Below, one piece after another: positions 1 through 12,100 of a stretch of DNA of 64,000 nt. The stretch comes from Forficula auricularia (Eukaryota; Arthropoda; Insecta; Dermaptera; Forficulidae). Positions within the stretch are counted from its first letter, which is position 1; every line of letters begins with the position of its first letter. The stretch lies in the NCBI GenBank assembly GCA_024734495.1, contig JALMQS010000085.1:19953636-20017635 (forward strand), in the 5' to 3' direction. The notes beneath the pieces were generated by a model. It ran no database searches. It was given only the letters and a program-made list of their open reading frames with translations, and was not told the origin of the DNA. The position numbers and the translations under genes were made by a program.

Positions 1-1100
1 ATTTTGTACTTTTTAGTGAATTACTGACAAAAGCGTGTTTTTAGTAGGGGGAGTCAAAAAATGAAAATCCAGGCCCTTGGACCAAACTTAAACAGAAGTA
101 TATGGTAAAGTCAAGTGGATGGCCACATCAGAACGTGTTAATTTTTTTTTTATTTTTCATTTGATGAACTGGTTATTAAAGAGGCATTTTTTTAAAAAGT
201 AAATTTTAATATCATAACGGCTTAATAAGATTTTTTGGGGATGCTGTTTATTTTCTCTCTGTTTTGTTTTTTAAGAAGTTTCTAACGAGAACATTTATTG
301 ATGTTAAAAAAAGGGAAAATCTATACAAATAAGAAAAGAATAATTAGACCTTTCTTCATTCATGGCTGAAGAAAAGGAAAAAATAAAAGAAATGTTCTTT
401 ATTTCTTTTGCATTTTTTAAAAAAAATATTTCATTCAAGGTTCCGTACATACCTAACTCACAAAATATTTAGGATACCATATTCCTTTTATTAGTCGATG
501 ATCTTTTTTTTGGGGGGGGAGGGAGGACAGCCACCTGATTAACCACCGCAAAGTTTCAATTTTAGTAATCCGATTAGAGATCAACTAGCTTTTTAGTAGA
601 ATTGACAAATTTTTAAGTAACGAAATAATTTAATGATAAATACATAAGTGATTCAGTGAAACAGTAGGTATATATCTTCAATACTGTCGATTTTTCTAGG
701 GGGCACATAGTTTTGTAGGAGGGGCACTTCCCCCTTGCCTCCTCCCTAACTACGTCCCATGCCGATGATAAGAAGAAAATAAATGATGGAAAAGAATGGT
801 ACTGGCTGTATGTAGTAATCTAAATAATAATCCAAATTACGTATACGAGTTAGTACTCAAAATTCGGATATGAAAATAAGTGAATTTGCAAAAAAATTTC
901 ATAATTTTAAGTTTAAATGTTTCTAAAACACCAGCAGGTTGCAAAAACACCGAAAAACGCCCACTTTGGGTTTTCGAAAATATTTTATTTGGTCCCTTTA
1001 AAAAATTGAAAATTATCAAAAGTATCAAGTGTCCTCTCTTGGAACAAATTGTTCAAATTTGATCTAGAAATAAAATTACATTTTTTCGGAATATTTTTAA
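1..1100. other. Upstream AT-rich DNA with repeat fragments
   Basis: No gene seen. Positions 40-150 match the dispersed motif TATGGTAAAGTCAAGTGGAT found again near 36440 and 61190. Positions 690-760 resemble the end of a small hAT-type MITE (a cccctTGCCTCCTCCCTAACTACG-like tail as near 62010). The rest is low-complexity AT-rich sequence. Confidence 0.5.
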
Positions 1101-1405
1101 TTTACCATACGAGGTATTGTTTTCGTGCATGAAAAGTGTTTTTTTTTTTTTTTTTTTTTGAATGAATTCACGTTTTTTCGGTCTACAATAAAATCTTGTA
1201 TAGTGAAGATCAAAAAAATTTATATTTTAAGTGATTGTTTTGTCAAAATGACTGATAGTGTATGTGTTTGTGTGTGTGTTATTAAATTTTTTGTACCGTC
1301 TCGATCAAAAATCAATGAATATGATATCAGAATCAAATTTTATATTTTTATAGATTATTATTTATTTTCAAATAAAAATCGAAGAAAGCTAATATTTCTA
1401 ATAAT
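1101..1405 (+). repeat. Dispersed repeat, family also at 31100 and 60467
   Basis: Shares TTACCATAC, a GTGCATGAAAA...GTGTTTTTT block, TTTCGGTCTACAA and TGTTTTGTCAAAATG with 60467-60790 (plus strand) and, for the first part, with 31165-31345 (minus strand). Includes a T run near 1140 and a TG microsatellite near 1260. The encoded open frame is not protein-like. Confidence 0.7.
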
Positions 1406-3180
1406 ATAGTCTCATAATTAAAAGGAGATATTATTAAATGTTAATGGACCCAATTTTAAGGAGGCGTGGGGGAATTCTTTCGTATAAATGATTAGAAATT
1501 ATTTATTTTATTAAATATTACAGAGGGCCAGGTCTATGGTAAAGTCATGTAGCCACATCAGCTTATTTTATCTCCGGCTGACGGGGCCCCTAATTTTTCC
1601 GGGCCCCTACTATATGTAATCCGGCACTGAATTCAAATAGCTTGTAAATTTCAGAATTGTATTTTATTTAGTTTAACAGCGTTACATACACTGCCTTGAC
1701 AGAAGAACAGACATACACTAATAGTGTCACGTTTTACTTTTCAAACGGAACCCTAAAAAGAAAAATCTGGTCGGAAGCTTTGTTCCTTATATTTAAAGTT
1801 CTCGAATTCTATGTTTATTTTAGTTTGATTAACAAGCCATCCGACCTGATTTTTTTTCAATATCAAAAAAATATTAATTATAATTTATTCTTTTAAAGAT
1901 TATTATAAATAATTTTTAAATAAAAACAAAATAGAAAAGGAAATAATTACTTCTATTTTTTGTTATTTGTTATCATTTCTTAATATAAATACAGAGAAAC
2001 GTCATTACAGAGGTCAAAATTAACAAATGATTTAACGGCATTCAGGGACACCCGAGATAAACGGTCATAGCCTAACGCGTATTTGCCAGTCAGAAATTAG
2101 AAATTATTTCGAAACACTTTTCTTCAAATGATAAAGAAGAACCCTACTAATACTTATTCACATAAAAATAGTTGTTTTTAGCGATTATTAGAGAGGGATA
2201 AAGATCAAGCGAGTTCCTTTAAGGTAGTTGTTTCGCGACAATACTAGTAAAAAGTTAATGCTAGAGTGTATAGAACAGACAACAAGGATTCATAATTCAT
2301 AAGCCCAAAACTTTTTGCTGTTTATGTACCACTACTAGCCAATCCCATGCTCGTTTGACAAATCTGGCAACACTGTCCGAGCTTGTATATATTTTATCAT
2401 AGAAAAATTTCAGATAAAGAATATTATAAAGGAAGATTTATAAAACAAAAAGTTTTTAATAAGTGATTGAAAGCTGGTGCGACAATGGCTGAAGCGAAAA
2501 AAAAGTCAAAAAAGTACTAAAGTTAACCCACTTTTTAGGTTAAATACATGCGTTGTTGCCAGCTTGTTTTTAATGTAAATTTTTCATTATACATTTTTCA
2601 TTATTTATTCATCATTATCTCTGAAACTGTGTTGTAACTATGAATTAAAATATTTTTAAAAAATGTATTAGTTATTTTTTAATGTTGGTTTAGTTTTTTA
2701 TAACAATGGTAAGAAGAGTTTTTTAATTATAATGATATATGTATGTAAACTTTCCGATATCCCGTATAGTGCAATGTATAAGAGTCTGAAAAACTCTATC
2801 TTTGGAATTTAATATCTCCGGAACTATATTGTTCATAAATTTCGTTTTGCCACCAATCGATGCAGAAGTATTTAAATAATAATCTATCTAAATTTCAAAA
2901 AAATCCTAAGAAAACCCATGTGGTGAAAAAACTACCTTAAATCAAGGGTTCCCAAACGGTGGTCAGTGAGGGTTAGGAAATAAGAAGTCGGGTAAATTAC
3001 ATTCACTGGGAAAAAAACACAACTCTTCAATCAAGAGCGTACCCATGGATTACAAATAAATGAACTATATAATAATTAAGAAATTGATAATAACTTAGTT
3101 AACTATAAGAAAGAAAACTAATAATAATATCCATATTTTAGGTTAAAAATAAAATAAAATGAGAGAGTCTTCTGTTTTTT
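1406..3180. other. Intergenic DNA, no gene seen
   Basis: AT-rich. 1515-1560 carries another piece of the TATGGTAAAGTCA/CCACATCAG repeat. 2945-2975 looks like a hAT-type left end (GGTTCCCAAACGGTGGTCAG), but no matching right end was found. Confidence 0.4.
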
Positions 3181-3207
3181 TAAATAAAATAATTTTTTAA
3201 TTATTTC

Positions 3208-3250
3208 TAGAGACTATAGTTTCGAAGGCATTGCCTTCATCATCAGTCTA
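3208..3250 (-). ncRNA. Hammerhead-ribozyme-like motif
   Basis: On the minus strand, in order: UAGA, core CUGAUGA, one extra U, a perfect 6-bp hairpin (GAAGGC-AAU-GCCUUC), core GAAA, a C-UAUA-G mini-stem, then UC and UCUA. The outer UAGA and UCUA pair as stem I. The order is that of a type I hammerhead with a minimal stem III. The single unpaired U before stem II is not in the classic consensus, so cleavage activity is uncertain. Confidence 0.6.
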
Positions 3251-3682
3251 TCACAAATATTTCAAATTAGTTACAAATTAAGATTTATACATAGAAAATT
3301 TTGAAAAATATATAATGTCTTTTTCTTCATGTTTCTTCTTGGGAGATTAGAATATAACTGGCTCAATATCTGGGTTGCTCTTTTGTTTAGGCATTTTCTA
3401 ATGAGTTTTACCTGAATGAATGGAATGTTTTTAAAAAAGGGTCATTGATAATTTCTAGTTTTTCCAATAACTAATCATATGCTTTTAATTTCAGTTCAAA
3501 TTTTCACTAAGTAATTATAGGATTTTTACTTAAATTAAGTTTTATACAATCATTTTTCGTCTAGGTCTTACTCTTTACTCTCGACAATAGGTGGAGATAC
3601 GCACCTGTCTTGAATTTTTTATTTTTATTTTTTATTTTACATTTATTCAAACATATGGCGAGCTGCCTTACGTTATCTTAGG

Positions 3683-4222
3683 ACAGTGTTCTCAAAATGT
3701 GATCCAGCGGAACCTGGGGTCCCGCATGAAAACTAGCCAGGAGTTCCGCAAAAAAAAAATCACGGCAGGTGAACAAATTCTAGCATTCAAAAGGAAGGTG
3801 CAGTTTTGGATTAGTTGTGTAAATCGGAGAGATCTCGAGTGTTTTCCAGCTATATGAAGGACATTTTGGAAGAAGGGGCTTTAGATCTGGATATCAGACA
3901 ATATACCACAATCGTTTATCATCTGGAATGACTTAATAAATCAATCGAACAATATTGCCCTGATGATAATTTCAAAAAATTGGAAAATAATTCCGGGTGA
4001 AATATCAATTTAGTTTTAGTGAAAATCCGCCATTCTTCTTTTCACACCAGGATTGAGAAAATTTTATCGGAATGAATTCAGATTCTTCACTGCAAACATC
4101 CTATAAAACGATGCCTTTGGCAAAATTTTGATGTAGGTTAAGAGGCGAATATCCACAGATGACCCAGAAAGCTGTTTTAATTCTCTTACCAATTGCTACA
4201 ACTTATTTGTGCGAATTATATT
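3683..4222 (+). pseudogene. Decayed hAT transposase (GTF2IRD2/ZBED-like)
   Basis: Starts with a hAT-like terminus CAGTGTTCTCAAAATGTG. Downstream, broken frames give YMKDILEEGALDLDIRQYTT and RGEYPQMTQKAVLILLPIAT then TYLCEL, which is the C-terminal P..LP.ATTYLCE block of hAT transposases. Several stops and frameshifts separate them. No right terminus was identified. Confidence 0.6.
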
Positions 4223-6588
4223 AGGTTGGAGTTGGTGGCATGGCATTTTCAAAGAAATTTCCAGAAATTTTTTGGGTGCCACACTAAAATTAGGACTACA
4301 CAAAAGTGAAGCTCACCGGGTTCCCGAGTTTTGCTTGGTAGCTCGCCTGTCGTAATCCGGCCCTGAGTCTACAGTATGAATAAATGTGTGCCAAATATTT
4401 TTCGCATACACTAGTTCACTAGTATGTAGCATCTAAAATATTAAAATAGTAAAAAATATAAAAATTCAAATTTAGAAAGGAACCGAATTTGTGAACATTA
4501 TTCAATAAAGTACATTTTATAAAAAATACAAGTTCTTTCATTAGATTGTCAATCCTTCCGCAAATGTGGGAAAATTAAAAAATTCAACTTTTTGACTTTC
4601 TGGGCAAACGGCTTCCACTGGAGGGGACAAACTGTACTAGCCCACCCATTTATACTTTAAAAAATGCCTCCAACCTAATATAATTTGTATAATGTTTCAC
4701 TATAAACCAACACCGCGTTTCCTAAGTCTGGAATCTCAACTTATCTATTAACAAAAAATAAGTACCGCAATAAGCTGGATGTAGAACCGATTACAAATTT
4801 CATCAATAAGCCCTGCTTTAAAGTATTTATATAAACACAAAAAACAGTATCATTCATGGCATTGATGGCATACTTATGAAAAGTTGATGTGTTCGAAAAT
4901 GTTTTTTTTTCTTTTACTTACGGAAGTTTTGATTTGAGTTACTCTTTACTATAGATATAGTGTGTGACTGTATAAATAAACAAATATAAGACAATTAAAA
5001 GTGGTTTATCCTAATTTATTCACTCCATATAACTATATTTCAAGTTAAAGAAAAAAAATTGTTCTCATAAAAACACTTTTTAACTCACATAACAAGATTC
5101 TCGTTTTCCACGTTTACCTTCCAAACGGAAAAAGGGTTTTACATTCGAAAAAGTTTTAGAAACACTGTCTCAGGGTGTTTTCAATCTAACATGGATTCTT
5201 TACTTTACTTTCAATCAAAAACTATCACAGAAATCGTATGGATGGAAGTAATTACATGAGAATAGCTTTGAGCAAGATAATCGGAAATTTTAGGACTTAA
5301 ATGAAATCAAATTTAATATAAAACACAGTGAAAATGCTAGGAAATATGGTAGTGGAGACTGGGGCACATTTTCCATAGGGGTACTTTTTTAAATTCGCTT
5401 TAGTTTTAAATAATTTGCTAATTGACGCAGACGGGCTAACTGGCTGAAGTAGCAACACAGCACCCATCATCTACGAGAGTTTTAGTTATCGTCGGCAGAG
5501 CTGATTTTCTTAATTTTTTCAACGTTGGATAAATTTTCAGTTCTTTATTAACACTTAAAATAAACGTACTAGGATTAAACTTATTTTTTTGACATTGCAT
5601 GTATTAAAAAGGGTTTCTTTCTTCACATAGATATGCGTTTGTTTTGCAAATAACTTACACCGCTACTCGTGTGGGTAGTGTTAAAGTTCCGTTTCCCAAA
5701 AGCATACGGGACATGTTGTATTTTTATGCCTTTTTAGTTTAAAATAAAAAATACATATTAAGTAACAAGCAAGATTTATTACATGCGTTTTACCATTTAA
5801 AGTATATTTGGAAAATTTGCCCAAATTTGATGATTTACTAGCTTTTGGATTAGGGAAAGCATTTTCAAACTCATATGAATTCAGAATAGTCTTATGTATA
5901 AAACATTTAAAATACATTATTTTTTATTAAAGATAAAAAATTTTAATTTTACAATTTTTTTTAATCAGGAAATTTCTTCCCCTTGTCGATCCCTCGCGAG
6001 ATTTAATTCAGTAAACTGCATTTGACATTGAAGAGTAGATTGAATCCGCTTAAATTAAGATATCCTTCCTGCATTATTTAAAAATAAAATTACACAACAT
6101 CTTATTACTCCTATAAGACTTTTAACATGTTTTTTCCAAATCATCTTTTACTCCGTACACCCGGAAGGCAGTCGACGCTGCCCCCGGGCGAGCCTAGTAT
6201 TGAATTCTGGGAAAATTTTCCTTTTTCATCATCTAAGCGTTGATAAATATCTGGAAGGTGGAGAAATTTTATTTTCAAACAATTTTTTTTTTCTCTCTGT
6301 GTGCCTAGCTTTGTGTCTCTCTGTGTGTTTAGATTCAGATACCCACGATAACTTGAAAAGGAAAAGTCCTAGAAAATTTGTACTTGTGCTAAAATGTTTG
6401 TATTTCCTGTGTATGCTAGGAACTGATTAGATTTTGGACTTTCTAGCATTAGAACTAATGGTTCAAAAATGCAGAAAACATAATTTTTTGAATGATTTTA
6501 TTGAAATTTCAAGGCCATTTATTTGTATTATAGGCATAAGTGAACAATTTATATTTGATGTTGCATCATTCGTATCCATCCTAAACTA
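4223..6588. other. Intergenic DNA, no gene seen
   Basis: AT-rich, with no convincing ORF, RNA gene or complete element. An open frame at 5681-5917 (minus) and one at 6200-6430 (plus) lack protein-like features. Confidence 0.4.
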
Positions 6589-6644
6589 GTTACAGGAATA
6601 AGTAGGAATGTGGTAAAATTCAAAACGCAGAGTTTTTATTAAAT

Positions 6645-6690
6645 GAGCCAGACGTTTCGTCAATTCTATTTTGACATCCTCAGCGACCCA
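6645..6690 (-). ncRNA. Hammerhead-ribozyme-like motif, left arm
   Basis: Minus strand: CUGAGGA core, one extra U, stem II GUCAA/UUGAC closed by AAUAGAA, GAAA, then CGUC with the cleavage-site triplet. Flanks GGGUCG and UGGCUC can pair with wobbles. Stem III is only two base pairs with no loop, as in minimal hammerheads that act as dimers. Confidence 0.6.
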
Positions 6691-6761
6691 TCTTATCACG
6701 TCAAAAAACAATTTCACTATAAGACATAGTGAAATTGTTTTATGATAATGAGTGATAAAAT

Positions 6762-6807
6762 GAGCCACTGAGGAAGTCTCAAAATAAATTGAAGAAACGT
6801 CTGGCTC
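6762..6807 (+). ncRNA. Hammerhead-ribozyme-like motif, right arm
   Basis: Plus strand: GAGCCA, core CTGAGGA, imperfect stem II with UCAA/UUGA, GAAA, CGTC, then TGGCTC. The outer GAGCCA and TGGCTC pair perfectly as a 6-bp stem I. Confidence 0.6.
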
Positions 6808-6865
6808 ATTTAATAAAATATCTCTGTGTTTTTAATTTAATCCAATTTCTCACTATTCCTGTTAC

Positions 6866-7145
6866 TATTTTTACACAAGTTTATTATTAATTCGTTATAA
6901 AGGGGAATTTCTAGCGTTAATAAGTTTTCACTTTTTTTTGTAATTTAATAAATCTGTGGGGTGACCAAATTGCTTCATTATAATCTAATCGTGAATTACT
7001 AAAAAGGGCGCAGATAAAATGATCTTTCTTCCTTTAGAGCCAAGCATTGCATGAATGGAAATACATGTCGAGACTTGTTTCAGACTAGTAAAGACTAATT
7101 TCATAATCTTATCTTATCTTATTATATTAAACGAGCAATTCTTAG
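6866..7145. other. Short AT-rich spacer
   Basis: Nothing recognisable between two foldback elements. Confidence 0.4.
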
Positions 7146-8128
7146 TATACCGGGTGAGTTTTTTTATCTTGAGAAAGTCTTATAACTCAAAAACAGTGCA
7201 TTATATGAAAAAAGTTTCAAATAAAAGTTTATTTATATGAGGGGAAACTAACTATGCTATTGTTTGTTGACCTAGAACAAGCTTTCAAGGGTATTTCAAG
7301 GTCAAGTCTGTTTTTTAAATAGAAACCTATATGTTTCTGTACATATTCTGAATCTACAAAAAAATTGAACAACTTTTATTAGAACTATTTTTTTATACGA
7401 CATCAAATAATAATAAATATTAAATCAATTATATCTCAAAAAAACCTAATAATTATTTTTAACAATCATTCAACTTAATTATCAAATAATAATGATCACA
7501 TATTTAATTATTAAATAAATAATTTAATAATAATTAACAATTTAATAATTTTGCGACACTGTTCTGAGACATTCCAGAGTGTATTACAAGTCTTCTGGAT
7601 GAATCCCAGTTCCAATTTCGTTATTTTGGCCTGTTCCAGTTTCTTCGTAGCGTTTACACTTCCTTTTTTTATTAAATAGATTTACAACAAGATAAAATGA
7701 AGCTCCTGAGGGCAAAATGATTAAATTATTAATTATTATTAAATTATTTATTTAATAATAAAATATTTGATCATTATTATTTGATAATTAAGTTGAATGA
7801 TTGTTAAAGATAATTATTAGGATTTTTTTGAGATCTAATTGATTTAATATTTATTTTATTTTATTTCATGTCCTATAAAAATAGTTCTAATGAAAGTTGT
7901 TCAGTTTTTTATTCTAGATTAAGAATATGTATAGAAACATAAAGGTTTCTATTTAAAAAAACAGAACTTGACCTCGAAATAGCCTTGAAAGCTTGTTCTA
8001 GGTCGACAAACAATAGCGTAGTTTAGTTCCCCTTTGATATAAATAAACTTTTATTTGAAACTTTTTCATATAATGGACTTTTTTTGATTTATAAGACTGT
8101 CTCAAGTTAAAAAAAAACACCCCGTATA
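7146..8128. mobile_element. 983-bp foldback DNA element with 400-bp arms
   Basis: Ends read TATACCGGGTG and CACCCCGTATA. Left arm 7146-7555 and right arm 7715-8128 are inverted copies: both carry the segment with GACCTAGAACAAGCTTTCAA, and a TTTCAAATAAAAGTTTAT block. Only about 150 bp of non-repeated DNA (7560-7710) lies between. No coding capacity. Confidence 0.8.
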
Positions 8129-8400
8129 TATAGAATCGGGTTCGCGAAAACGGCTGTAACGATTTCGCTAAAAATTGGTGTAATATCAAGTGTCATAAAT
8201 TATTAGTCGTGTATAAATTTTAATCCGATTGAAATAAAGGAAGGGGGTGTAAATTAGTATATTTTAATCGTTCATATCTCGTCTTCGATAAGTCGCAGAG
8301 CCTTGAAATTTGAAACTTAAGTAGGTATTTAGAGCAAAAAGTACCAGATTGCTCGGTGCTCCAGGCACTTTCTATTATTCTAGAAAAGGCCTTTAAATAT
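8129..8400 (+). repeat. Dispersed repeat, family also at 10540 and 48790
   Basis: Contains GATTGAAATAAAGGAAGGGG, TCGATAAGTCGCAGAGC and TTTGAAACTTAAGTAGGTAT, each with a clear counterpart at 10546-10680. A related copy is at 48790-49075. Confidence 0.6.
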
Positions 8401-8780
8401 TAAATTGAAATTAACATCAGATTTAAATATTGATCATTTTAAATTATTTATTCACCAAAACTGCAAACAGCGTACTGAGTCTTGAGAAAAAGTTCACAAT
8501 TTCTTCTAATTATTATTTTAAATTTTATTCTCTCATTAGAAATCTCTATTATTTAAAAACATGTCTATTTTAATCTATACACTAGGATCATGCTTTGGCA
8601 TCTTGCTAAAAATGAAAAAGGTTAATGGATGATGAGGAATAAGCGAATTCCAAAAAGGGGTCTAGATGAATGAAGTTATAATATTTCCCGGATTAACGAC
8701 CCGAATTATTCCACTTGACTTTTACCGACCAATCGCTGTTGAGTGCGTGAATGATTCCTAGAAAAACGACTGTTTCAAGC
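8401..8780. other. Gene-proximal upstream DNA
   Basis: AT-rich up to about 8690, then more mixed DNA approaching the promoter (CGACCAATCGCTGTTGAG near 8727). The CCAAT in this stretch, about 60 bp before the TATA-like box, could be a promoter element (inference). Confidence 0.3.
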
Positions 8781-9040
8781 TCCCTACTATAAATTTAGTC
8801 TATCAATGATGCTAGAAAGGATGGTGCAAAGTGTATTCTTTGTGTGTGTACATAGGAGCGCTCTTCATTATCAGTGTTATCAGTTGTGCCCGGACCTCGT
8901 CGATGACCCCATCACTCGCTTTTCAGTCGTCGATTCGATTCTGAACATTCAGTTGGCTGATTGCATCGACTCTTCTTTCGAAGAACAAGTACTCTCCTAG
9001 GATTGATTTTGTCCACGTGTGAGGCCAGGGGTGACCAGCG
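8781..9040 (+). promoter_or_regulatory. Probable core promoter and 5' leader of the lipid transfer gene
   Basis: A TATAAA sits at 8788-8793 in an AT-rich stretch. The DNA then becomes noticeably more GC-balanced (about 8860-9060) up to the start codon at 9041, which is unlike the surrounding repeats and fits a leader. TCAGT initiator-like words occur near 8870 and 8880, but their spacing to the TATA box is too long to be ideal. A 64-codon open frame at 8806-9000 overlaps this region and shows no recognisable protein. The transcription start is not determined. Confidence 0.35.
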
Positions 9041-9134
9041 ATGCCGCCGGGGTTGGAGCCCAGCTTCTTCAGGCTCCAAAAAACGCCACTAGCCTATTTT
9101 CTAGTTTTCCTCTTTCTGGCCTCAATACAAGCAA
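9041..9134 (+). CDS. Exon 1: signal peptide
   Basis: Starts at ATG 9041. The peptide has a short polar head with Arg and Lys, then a hydrophobic core (PLAYFLVFLFLASIQA) typical of a secreted precursor, with probable cleavage after the Ala before the intron. The donor AA|GTAAGT is near perfect and leaves phase 1, which joins exon 2 in frame. Confidence 0.8.
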
Positions 9135-12100
9135 GTAAGTCTCCCAAAAAATTCTCAAAAATGAAATCAAACAACTTTAATCAAATCAATGCTACTCTCA
9201 AAACGAATCGCCTGCCAAATGGTTTGGCGTTTTTTTCCTAAAAAATTAGATTTCATTCGGTTGGATTGAGTTTCTTAAAAATGAAATTCAAGAGATTCAT
9301 TTCTATAAACATATTTAAATAATACACTAATTGTGTAATAAGATATAAAAATAATTACAGATTTTTTTTGTAATATTATTTAAAAAAAAATCTGAAAACT
9401 GATCTGGTTGATAGAAATAATATGAAACCTATATCTTTTATATAATTTGAAATTTTTAACTAGAAAATCAAATTATAAAAATTATTTTTATTTTAAAATT
9501 CTATATTTTATCTGCAATCATTGGAAGAAAAATAAAATTTGAGAAAATGAAAAAAGACAAATTCAAAATATACGGAACAGTTAAACGTTTCGATCTAATA
9601 TTTATTTTAAAAAATGTAAAATTTAAAAATTCTATTTAATAGCTAAAAAAATCCAATTGTAATCAAGTGTTTAATTTTAACTTCAAAATGTTACAAAAAA
9701 CATTGGATTTCCATTGATCTTGAGAGTTCAATATATTAAATAATAATCTATATAATAGTATATACCATATACACATTATTATATTTTTTGATTTTGAGTT
9801 TTTTCGTGACCGGTGGCTGAGAATATGTATTTTTTGGTCTGGCCTGTTGTACCTAATTTTATATTTCTATAATCGCAATTGAATATCAAATTAAATAATA
9901 TTTTAGAAATATATCTACGTAAGATATATTTCTAAAATTATAGATTCATTTATTCACATACATTTATAATAAGAAATCATCTAGTGTGGGTACTACACGA
10001 CTTTCAGATTAGTTTCTCTCTTATTAAAAAATAATAATAATATCAATTTTTTTTGTTTTAAATTATTTCAATTTGGGTTTCCCCCAAGCCATTTTGAGAA
10101 AATCGATAAAAAGCAAAACACTAAATAAGTACTCGCTATTCTATAATTTCAATGAGAAGCATAGGGTACTTATTTTTCAAACTATAGATATCTTAAGTAT
10201 CAAAACTCTATTTTCAAACCTCTCTGAAATACGGACGTTTAAATTTTTTACGGAATAACAAATTTACTTCCCTTTCTTAATTCCAATGTGAATTTTTAGT
10301 GGTTGAAGAAGTAAAGATATATGATAAGCGTACCGATTAAAAAGACATACAGGATTCGAAACTTTAGCTATCTAGAGGCTAGAACAAATAATCTTAAACA
10401 AATACTTGATTGATTTCGAAGAACCGGAAGTTTCTATTTTTTGAAAATATTTGCTATTTTACTATTTTCTCAATAAAGATTGTAAAACGATCTTTTTTTG
10501 GATAATCCTTACATTTATCAAATACTTTGATTTCTTCAAATTCTGATTGAAATTAAGGGAGGGGAGTAAATTAGTCGCGTCGCAAATCAACAATATTTTA
10601 AACGATTATATTTCGGATTTGGTAAGTCGCAAAGAGCTGTGAGCTTTGAAACTTAAAATATCTAATGCTAGAAAAAGTACCTTATAATTTTGATTGGAAT
10701 TATAGAGCCAGGAGTATCTATTTAATCTAAGCCCCTTTTGGTTTTTTCCGGTGTTTTCAAAACGGTTTGAAGTAATTCGAATCAGGGAAATTGGTAAGAT
10801 GATTTCAAATAAGGATAAAACAAATGTGAAAGTCTTGTGGTGCCCACACAAGTTGATTTTTTAAATATAAATATGAAAGTAAAAAAAAAAATAATACATA
10901 TTACATAGGTTAAAATTAAATAATCTTTCAATACCTACTGAATATAGTATAATTTTTAATTAATAAGAAATAAAATAAGAATATAAGATTTTCAATTATC
11001 TATACCCATTTCATGTCAAGATAGAAATTTGATTCAATCATCAATGCCAACAATTTGTTTACTTTTAGTGTAAACTTGATATTATATATATAGATTATCT
11101 ATATTAATAATAATATATATATAGACTGGCGCCAGCGATGAGCAGATTAAATATATTTATTGCGTAGTTTTTTTAACTGTACTATTAGATATGAATTTTA
11201 GAAATAGCAAAGTACAAAAGATGACTTAAAATTAATAAATGCTAAGAGTTTAGAAGCAACATTAGGAAGGCCAAATGTCTATCGTATCTTTTTTTTTTTT
11301 GAACAAAATGTTTTATTTTCAAATTAAAATTTAAGTACATTATTATCTTTTATTTTACAATTATTTGAGCATCGAGCAATAAATATGGTCATGAGAAGGG
11401 CGTCTATCCTATCTCAATTCAAATAAATTAATATAAATAAATTAATGAATATAAAAATTAATTTTGAGCTGACGAAATATAATTGATTTGAAAATATTTT
11501 GCAGGCTAAATCGTTAAATCAAATGAAAAATCACTTAAATTACTTTTACTATGTCTAAAACATTGGAGGCGCCAGGCTTTTCTTTTCGGTTGGGCGACAC
11601 CGGGCAGAAAAATGTCGAGGGTGGGCAGCAAAAATGTACATTATTTAGGGTAATAAATGAGATAATTTTAATTTGTAAAATTCAAACTACAATTGAAAAA
11701 TTGAATAAAAAATTGTATATTTATTTCAAAGTTTATTTTACACAGAAACACATTTTATTATAGAAGAGTTATCATTAAAAAAGCGCTATTTTCTTTTATT
11801 ATGTTTAGTTGCAAAATAATTTACAACTAGATCTAAGTTCAATGCTTTTATAATATTTTTTTTTTCAATGTACAAAATTCCTAGATCTGTGAGCCTCTCG
11901 TGTGAAAGTGTGATTAAATAATTTTATAAAATGGGTGTTTCAATATATTTTTGCTCAATTGCTCATTTTACCAGACTGGGGAGACCAATTGTTCGGTCGC
12001 CACACCTCGCCCAACCCTGGCGCCACCACTGGTCTACAAACTAAAAAGTAAAAATATGACATATTCACTTTCAATGCAGCATGATTTTCTGTCGTACATG

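Larger units (their letters stand above)
6589..6865. mobile_element. Foldback element with two hammerhead-like arms
   Basis: A 277-bp imperfect palindrome whose ends read GTTACAGGAAT and ATTCCTGTTAC. The arms share TTTATTAAATGAGCCAGACG and TTTC. A tight inner palindrome (AACAATTTCACTATA/TAGTGAAATTGTT) sits at the centre. Each arm carries a hammerhead-like core, minus on the left and plus on the right. Confidence 0.75.

Noticed and set aside
2945..2975. Complete hAT MITE starting GGTTCCCAAACGG
   Set aside because: No inverted partner end or 8-bp duplication could be found downstream.
8806..9000. 64-codon open frame upstream of exon 1
   Set aside because: No family resemblance, stops before the secretory start at 9041, and falls in the probable 5' leader.
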